DNA of 63,255 bases from Chrysochromulina tobinii (taxonomy: Eukaryota > Haptophyta > Prymnesiales > Chrysochromulinaceae), in assembly GCA_001275005.1 (NCBI GenBank), contig JWZX01003271.1, forward strand, positions 1 through 63,255. The letters are read 5' to 3'. Both the position numbers and the translations under genes were made by a program. The notes under the pieces are model-generated. The model did not search any database. It was not told where the DNA came from and saw only the letters and a list, made by a program, of their open reading frames with translations. Numbering within the stretch: position 1 is the stretch's first letter; the number at the start of each line of letters is the position of its first letter. Of the stretch, positions 58,019 to 63,255 are shown one piece after another.

Positions 58019-59296
58019 ATGTCGTCGCCAGAAAGTTTCTCCACCCCGACCGAGGCAGCGGTCGTGCGCTGGCTGAAATCGCAGGAGATCCCGGCGGATG
58101 TGTACCTGAGGGAGGCCCGCGCCGCACTTGAGGCAGCTGTCGAACAAGTGCTCATCGACAGGCCGGTCAACCCATTGTTGGCCATCGGGCAGCACCTCTG
58201 CGCTTACCAGGTGCAGGCGGAGTTGGCGCTGGTGCAGCGCAGCTCGAGCACCTCTTCTCGCATGCCGACGCACGAGCTGGAGGTGGAGGCGGCGCCGGTG
58301 CAGCGCAGCTCGGGCACCTCTTCTCGCATGCCGACGCACGAGCTGGAGGCGGAGGCGGCGCCGGTGCAGCGCAGCTCGAGCACCTCTTCTCGCATGCCGA
58401 CGCACGAGCTGGAGGGGGAGTCGGCGCCCGTTCAGAACTTCAAGACTGAACGCAGCGACTCCACCATGCCCGAAAGTGTCTCCATTGTGGCCGCGGTCGC
58501 GCCTGTCCAAACGCCGACCGCCAAAGAGCAGCTGTTGCTGCCCAAGATGCTCGCGGCGCTCGCTGTGCGCGGGGTGAAGCCGCGTCCGCTCGGGGCGGGA
58601 GAGACGAAAGAGGACGCGCTCCTGCGGTACCTGCGCGCGCGTCACCACAATGTGGAGAAGGCAGCGAACCAGTACGCGGCGACCATTAAGTGGCGCGAAG
58701 AGCATCATGTCGACCACTTAAGAACGTTGACGCCCGATGAGGCATTGGGGGCGCCTGTCGCGGGCATGCGGCATTTCGTACCGCACGCGCAGACCGGCAT
58801 TGATCGCAAAGGCTGCCCAATCATCTTCAAGGTGATGGGAGCTAACTGCCGCGTGAAGTTGGCTGTCGAAGCGGGCTATTCTCTGGACGCCATCGGACGG
58901 TATAATGTCTGGCTGAATGAGTCGTACATGGACGCGCTGGCGGCGGCCAAGGCGCGAGAGTGGTCGGTGGTCATTGACGCCGCGGGCTGGCATCTCGGCC
59001 TTTTCGATTCGTATGGGTTCAAGTTCCTCAAGCAAACGGCGACCACGGACTCATCGCACTACCCAGAGCTGCTCAGCACGATGCTGATCGTCAACGCGCC
59101 TCCGGTGCTTGCTGTAGCGTGGCGCGTTATCCGAACGTGGGTGGACGAGGACACACGCGAGAAGATCGATATCCTCTCGTCTGAAACCTCGCGAGCACGG
59201 CTGCACAAGATGGCCGACCCGGCGCAGCTGCCTGCACAATACGGCGGAACCGCGAAGCCCTTGCCAGGCTGGCCGCCTGAGGCGGGCGTTCCCTAA
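58019..59296 (+). CDS. SEC14-like (CRAL-TRIO) lipid-transfer protein with DPY-30-like N-terminus
   Basis: 425 residues from the ATG at 58,019 (MSSPESFSTP). Residues about 20-65 (VVRWLKSQEI, VYLREARAALEAAVEQVLID, RPVNPLLAIGQHLC) resemble the DPY-30/RII-alpha dimerisation-docking helices, which have YLRE...LLxGLxxLxxERPxDPLxFLAxYL. Three 22-residue repeats follow. The CRAL-TRIO N-lobe is ALLRYLRARHHNVEKAANQY and the lipid-binding lobe has FKVMGANCRVKLAVEAGY, WSVVIDAAGWHLGLFDSYGF, YPELLSTMLIVNAPPVLAVA and LPAQYGGTAKPLPGW at the end. SEC14 proteins exchange phosphoinositides or other lipids. DPY-30-like motifs in cilia bind AKAP-like partners, so membrane or ciliary targeting is an inference. Confidence 0.78.
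   Translation: MSSPESFSTPTEAAVVRWLKSQEIPADVYLREARAALEAAVEQVLIDRPVNPLLAIGQHLCAYQVQAELALVQRSSSTSSRMPTHELEVEAAPVQRSSGTSSRMPTHELEAEAAPVQRSSSTSSRMPTHELEGESAPVQNFKTERSDSTMPESVSIVAAVAPVQTPTAKEQLLLPKMLAALAVRGVKPRPLGAGETKEDALLRYLRARHHNVEKAANQYAATIKWREEHHVDHLRTLTPDEALGAPVAGMRHFVPHAQTGIDRKGCPIIFKVMGANCRVKLAVEAGYSLDAIGRYNVWLNESYMDALAAAKAREWSVVIDAAGWHLGLFDSYGFKFLKQTATTDSSHYPELLSTMLIVNAPPVLAVAWRVIRTWVDEDTREKIDILSSETSRARLHKMADPAQLPAQYGGTAKPLPGWPPEAGVP
58226..58423 (+). repeat. Three 66-base tandem repeats in the SEC14 gene
   Basis: Each copy encodes the 22-residue block 'APVQRSSSTSSRMPTHELE' plus three variable residues. Copies differ by few bases, so the array is young. Confidence 0.9.
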
Positions 59297-60375
59297 ACTT
59301 GCAGGGCAAACGTCCTTCTCCTCAGCGAAGAGGCAGCGCGGGCTGCTGGCACATGACCGTGAGGTCGTGTCCAAAGCACGCAGCATCCGTCGCTCGGGAT
59401 GTCGAGCTTTACGTGTCCAACCTATTTTGCCTCAACAATGGTTACCTCAATGGTGTTTTGCACTTTTTGCATTTGTACGGTCGATCTGCGTCGAGAGGTA
59501 GTTCTGTCAGTGTGTGTCATTTGCACCATGCATTTGCACCCTGTCCGGTCCGGTATCGGGTACGGGTTCGGGTTATATAAAATTTTAGGGGTAGTGCGGT
59601 GAGTGAGTGAGTGAGGTAACCTATATTCAAAGTTAAGTAGTATATTAACGCGGTTATGAAAGGGAAGAGGGAGGCGAGAAACGATGAACTCACACCAAGG
59701 TTCGGTAAACGGTAAACCCAAACGCCGCGGGCGTTTCACCAGGACGTGACGAACCTCCTCTCACTCTCTCGAATTCAATGGAATTCTGCGCAATCCTTCG
59801 CCTTTCGATGGAGTCCATTCAGCGTCCCTCGCCTCAGTCAATCAATCGCCCTCACCCTTCGCCGCACCTGTGTCGCATGATAGGGGTACGGATACATACA
59901 TCATGCTGTGTTAGATTGTAACCGGGCATGCCATATGTCCCCCCGCGGTCCACACGCCAATCAGGCGAGGTGGTTGCACGGCCTAGAGGTCTAGACCGTG
60001 TCCGTGGGGGGGACTACAGGTCCTGCCCGGGGTCGCATACGGTGAGGCTCGGCCACGCGCGAGACGTCAGCGGCTGACGAAATTCGGTTTCGTCAATGAC
60101 GAAACTCGCGCGGTCTGGAGGTATTCACTATGAACAACGACTCTGAGTGACCACAAGCGGAAAGGGCGAGAACCACTCCTCCCCGTTTTCCCCACAGGGG
60201 AGTCGGCCCGGCGCCGGCGCCGGACTCACGCTCGGCGTGGAGCCCCCATTCACAATGAGAAAAGAGGGGCTGGGCGAGAACTGAAAAACTGAAGCCTAGT
60301 ACGACCCTCATACCCTCCGTCACCTTCGACACCAAGCGCAGCGGGCGCTTCCTGCTGCAATTCCTGCTCGTCGGA
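59297..60375. other. Intergenic region upstream of the CUB gene
   Basis: Holds a TTATATAAAATTTT TATA-like stretch near 59,573-59,587, a GAATTCAATGGAATTC palindrome near 59,771, and a compact TGACGAAA / TTTCGTCA / TGACGAAA cluster at about 60,073-60,105. The frame of the CUB protein is open from 60,259 without an ATG. No separate gene was identified. Confidence 0.4.
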
Positions 60376-61835
60376 ATGGCCCTCTTCCATGTCTTCTCCA
60401 TCGCGCCCGTGTTTGCGTCGGTCAAGGTCGAGCGTCATGCGGCGCCGGAGCCCTTGGCGGACACCTCCGCCTCGCCGAGCCCTAATGCGTCGACGATCGT
60501 GGGCACGGAGCTCACCCACAGCCTCGACGACGGACCCGCGTTCCTCGTTTGCATATCGGCCGCCGACTTGCCTCTGGTGGGCCGCCTCACGGCGTGCATC
60601 ATCGACGACGGCTCGTGCCTGAACACGATGTCGTGCCCGTACCTGTCCACCGCTGTCGGCGGCACGGGCCTCTACCGCATCCCGGCTGGCAACTCCACCA
60701 TCGACCCGTGCGCCTTCTGCCGCGGTGCCACGAGCACGCGCGCTGGGCGTAACTCGATGGCGGCCGACGACGGGCTGCGCAAGGGCGCGCGCCAGGTCTT
60801 TGAGGTCGCGCTCGAGGAACCCTTCTTCGAGGGCAAGCTCGGGGACGCCGACGTCAAGTACGAGTACTCGTTCCCGTACGGCCAGACGAGTGTGAACGCG
60901 GACGCGGCGGGTGGCCCCGTCGAGGAAGCAGCGAAAAGGGACGGGGTGCCTTTGCGGTGGGTGGAGCGCTTCGACGGCGCACTCGTGCTGCGCTGGCTCG
61001 GGTTGCTCGGGTTCATCTTGGTTGCAGGTTGCTCGGAGCAGGATCGGTGCAGACCAAACAAGCACTCCGCGATTTGGTCGAAAACCAATCGCTCCTACCA
61101 TAACAAGTGGTTCGAAATGGCCTTGCTCGCGCACTTGGTCCCGCATGCGTCGCCGTCGCCGCCGCCGCCGTCGCCGCCGCCGTCGCCGCCCGACGTTGGG
61201 TTCTCCCCCTCAACCATCGCGCCGAACACACATATCACTCTCAGCGTCCTCGGCACCTTTGCATCCCCAGGCGACACCCTCGTCCTCCTCCCGGCCGGCA
61301 CGCCCGACTGCACCGGCGCCGTCCACGCCTTCTCCACCTCCGGCGGCCTCGTCAGCTCCTCGAGGACCCTGACCGTGACCATCGGCGTGAGCGGCACGTA
61401 CAAGACGTGCATCTCGCGCCTCACCGGCCCAACGCTCGACTCGCAGTTCATCTACCTCAACGGGCCTCGGCTGATCGTTGCGAGCGCGAACGCCTACTTC
61501 ACCGTCACCTCCGGCCCATGCACTGTCGATCCGAGCGCCCCGAACTGCATTCGCTCGCCCAACTTTCCGTCGGAATACGGCAGATACCAGCTACCCTGCT
61601 CCATCACGTCCACCACGCTCGCCATCGGAAGGCCCCTGACAGCGACCTCCTTTAACACGGGCGGCGCGTCGTACGACTCTCTCAACATACCTAGCCACCC
61701 GTCGGGCACGTTGACGAGCTTCTCAGGATATTATATATATAACGGGCCTTCCAATTTCATCTTGGGTCCGGGGACGATCACATGGTCTTCAGGCTACTAC
61801 AGCAACACCGGCTGGCGAGTGTGCTCGCACTCGTG

Positions 61836-61873
<38 letters not shown>

Positions 61874-63033
61874 CGCCGCCGCCGCCGTCGCCACCGCCGT
61901 CGCCGCCGCTGAACACACTGAGATTTACCGTCACCTCCGGCCCATGCACCGTCGATCCGAGCGCCCCGAACTGCATTCGCTCGCCCTACTTTCCGTCGAA
62001 TTACGGCGTCAACGAGACGTGCTCCATCACGTCGACCGCGCTCGCCATTGGAAGGCCCCTGACAGCGACCTCCTTTAATACGGAGGCTGGTTACGACTAT
62101 CTCCACATACCTAGCCACCCGTCAGGGACGTTGACGGCCTTCTCAGGATACACCGGACCTTCCAATTTCATCTTGGGTCCGGGGACGATCCAATGGTCTG
62201 CAAACCTCTATCACGCCTCCACCGGCTGGCGAGTGTGCTCGCACTCGTGGCCGCCGCCGTCGCCGCCGTTGCCGCCGCCGCCCCCGTCGCCGCCGCCGTC
62301 GCCGCCCGACGTTGGGTTCTCCCCCTCGACCATCGCGCCGAACACACAGATCACCCTCAGCGTCCTCGGCAGCTTTGCGTCCCCAGGCGACACCCTCGTC
62401 CTCCTGCCGGCCGGCACGCCCGACTGCACCGGCGCCGTCCACGCCTCCTCCACCACCGGGGGCCTCGTCAGCTCCTCGAGGACCCTGGCCGTGACCTTCG
62501 GCGTGAGCGGCACGTACAAGACGTGCATCTCGCGCCTCACCGGCCCAACGCTCGACTCGCAGTTCATCTACCTCAACGGGCCTCGGCTGATCGTTACGAT
62601 GCCGACGTCGCCAACGGCTGCCACGTCGGTCGAGGCCCTCGCTCAACAGATTGCCGCTCTCTCTGCCAGCGTGGCTGCCCTGTCCCCTCTCTCTGCCAAT
62701 GTAGCTGCTCAGAGCAGTGCTCTTGCGACTCAGAGCAGTACTCTCTCGACTCTCTCTGCCAGTGTGGCTGCCCTGTCCCCTCTCTCTGCCAATGTAGCCG
62801 CCCTTTCGGCAGCCCTCTCATGCGGCGCGGGCGGCCGCCGGCTGGAAACGGACGCGTCTTCCGCAGCCTCCGTGCTATCAGAGCCATCGGGGCCATCCGA
62901 GTCCACCACTGCACAGACAGTCGTGGACGACTTCCTGAGCCTCCGCCCCGACCTTGCCGGGACGCTCACCGCGGAGCAGCGAGCGGGGATGGAGGAGCTC
63001 GGGCAGCATTTTGGGCTGCCGGCGCTCGCGTAA
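60376..63033 (+). CDS. CUB-domain, Ser-Pro-rich surface protein
   Basis: The first ATG is at 60,376, but the open frame reaches back to 60,259 and encodes a hydrophobic GRFLLQFLLVGMALFHVFSI start, so the real signal peptide may begin upstream or in another exon. An N-terminal Cys-rich region (ISAADLPLVGRLTACIIDDG, CLNTMSCPYL) is followed by a region of odd composition at about 60,930-61,140 that may hold an unspliced intron. Next come: a beta-rich domain A1 (61,195-61,480), CUB domain B1 (61,490-61,820, CIRSPNFPSEYG), a Pro/Ser linker, CUB B2 (61,925-62,250), a Pro/Ser linker, and A2 (62,310-62,590). A1 and A2, and B1 and B2, are near-identical. The tail is an Ala/Leu/Ser coiled-coil-like repeat (IAALSASVAALSPLSANVA) and an acidic end. 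Extracellular or wall location is expected; hydroxyproline glycosylation is likely in the linkers. Confidence 0.75.
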
Positions 63034-63077
63034 GGCGATCGAGCGTCGGCATCCCATCGCCTAGTACCCCATCCGTC
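63034..63077. other. Short intergenic gap
   Basis: 44 bases between the CUB gene stop and the ATG of the next frame. The spacing is so short that the next frame may be another exon of the CUB gene. Confidence 0.3.
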
Positions 63078-63255
63078 ATGACATCCGCATTCGCTCTATC
63101 GGCGGCGCTGTTGTCCCGCCGTCGTCTTCAGGGGAGTACGTGCCCGCTCGCCGCTCTTGCAAGCCGGTGCTCCTGCGGACCGTTACAGTACCCGCCAGCT
63201 CCACCCTCGCTGCCGCCTTCGCCACCACCACCGTCGCCGCCCCCGCCCTCTCCAC
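63078..63255 (+). CDS. Start of a Pro-rich secreted protein, partial
   Basis: From the ATG at 63,078 the frame is open to the window end (59 codons). It begins with a hydrophobic MTSAFALSAALLS, then RRRLQGSTCPLAALASRCSC, and enters a YPPAPPSLPPSPPPPSPPPP run like the linkers of the CUB protein just upstream. It may be a separate Hyp-rich wall protein or a downstream exon of the CUB gene. The frame is too short for a firm call. Confidence 0.35.
   Translation, partial: MTSAFALSAALLSRRRLQGSTCPLAALASRCSCGPLQYPPAPPSLPPSPPPPSPPPPSP

Overview
This is GC-rich nuclear DNA from a unicellular eukaryote. The best fit is an alga with a complex plastid, most likely a haptophyte. That placement is an inference from four things: mostly intron-poor, close-packed genes on both strands; putative plastid pre-proteins with hydrophobic signal-like N-termini; many motility or cilium-type genes (TTLL fragment, kinesin-9, NEK, MORN); and Ser-Pro-rich CUB surface proteins. 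No bacterial operons, rRNA or tRNA genes were seen.

Layout. At the left edge, the C-terminal-side piece of a tubulin tyrosine ligase-like (TTLL) gene runs leftward out of the window and stops abruptly at about base 258. There a huge non-LTR retroelement begins. Its single 14.4 kb reading frame (about 4,800 codons) carries an endonuclease domain, a reverse transcriptase with the FADD catalytic box, an RNase H, a C2HC finger, a DnaJ (J) domain and a DUF4326-like domain, and is followed by degenerate 3' repeats. From 15.4 to 25.1 kb lie a small membrane protein, a PRMT7-type arginine methyltransferase, a carnosine N-methyltransferase-like gene, a cyclic-nucleotide-domain/AGC-kinase fusion that has lost its metal-binding residues (predicted pseudokinase), and the meiotic recombination factor HOP2. 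From 25.5 to 30.2 kb is a nine-exon gene whose splice phases all agree; several of its introns are built from unrelated short tandem repeats.

From 30.5 to 44.8 kb: a NEK kinase, an RPAP2/Rtr1 phosphatase, a roughly 31-repeat ankyrin protein, an mTERF protein, a small Cys-rich ORF, a DUF1995 protein, a putatively myristoylated CNB+GYF protein and an unknown ORF. From 45.3 to 54.5 kb: an EamA transporter, a prolyl-4-hydroxylase-like oxygenase, a coiled-coil plastid candidate, a TBC Rab-GAP, a RanBP2/CCHC zinc-finger protein and a MORN protein. From 54.9 kb to the end: a kinesin-9, a SEC14 protein with a DPY-30-like N-terminus, a CUB-domain surface protein and the start of another Pro-rich secreted protein.

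Several genes (ankyrin, NEK, kinesin, GYF, zinc finger) are split by single-base-type frame breaks. Some probably reflect assembly indels, so coordinates for those genes span both frames. The main novelties are the giant multi-domain retroelement, the pseudokinase, the minisatellite introns, an intron whose 5' end copies the next exon, and short motifs shared upstream of unrelated genes.
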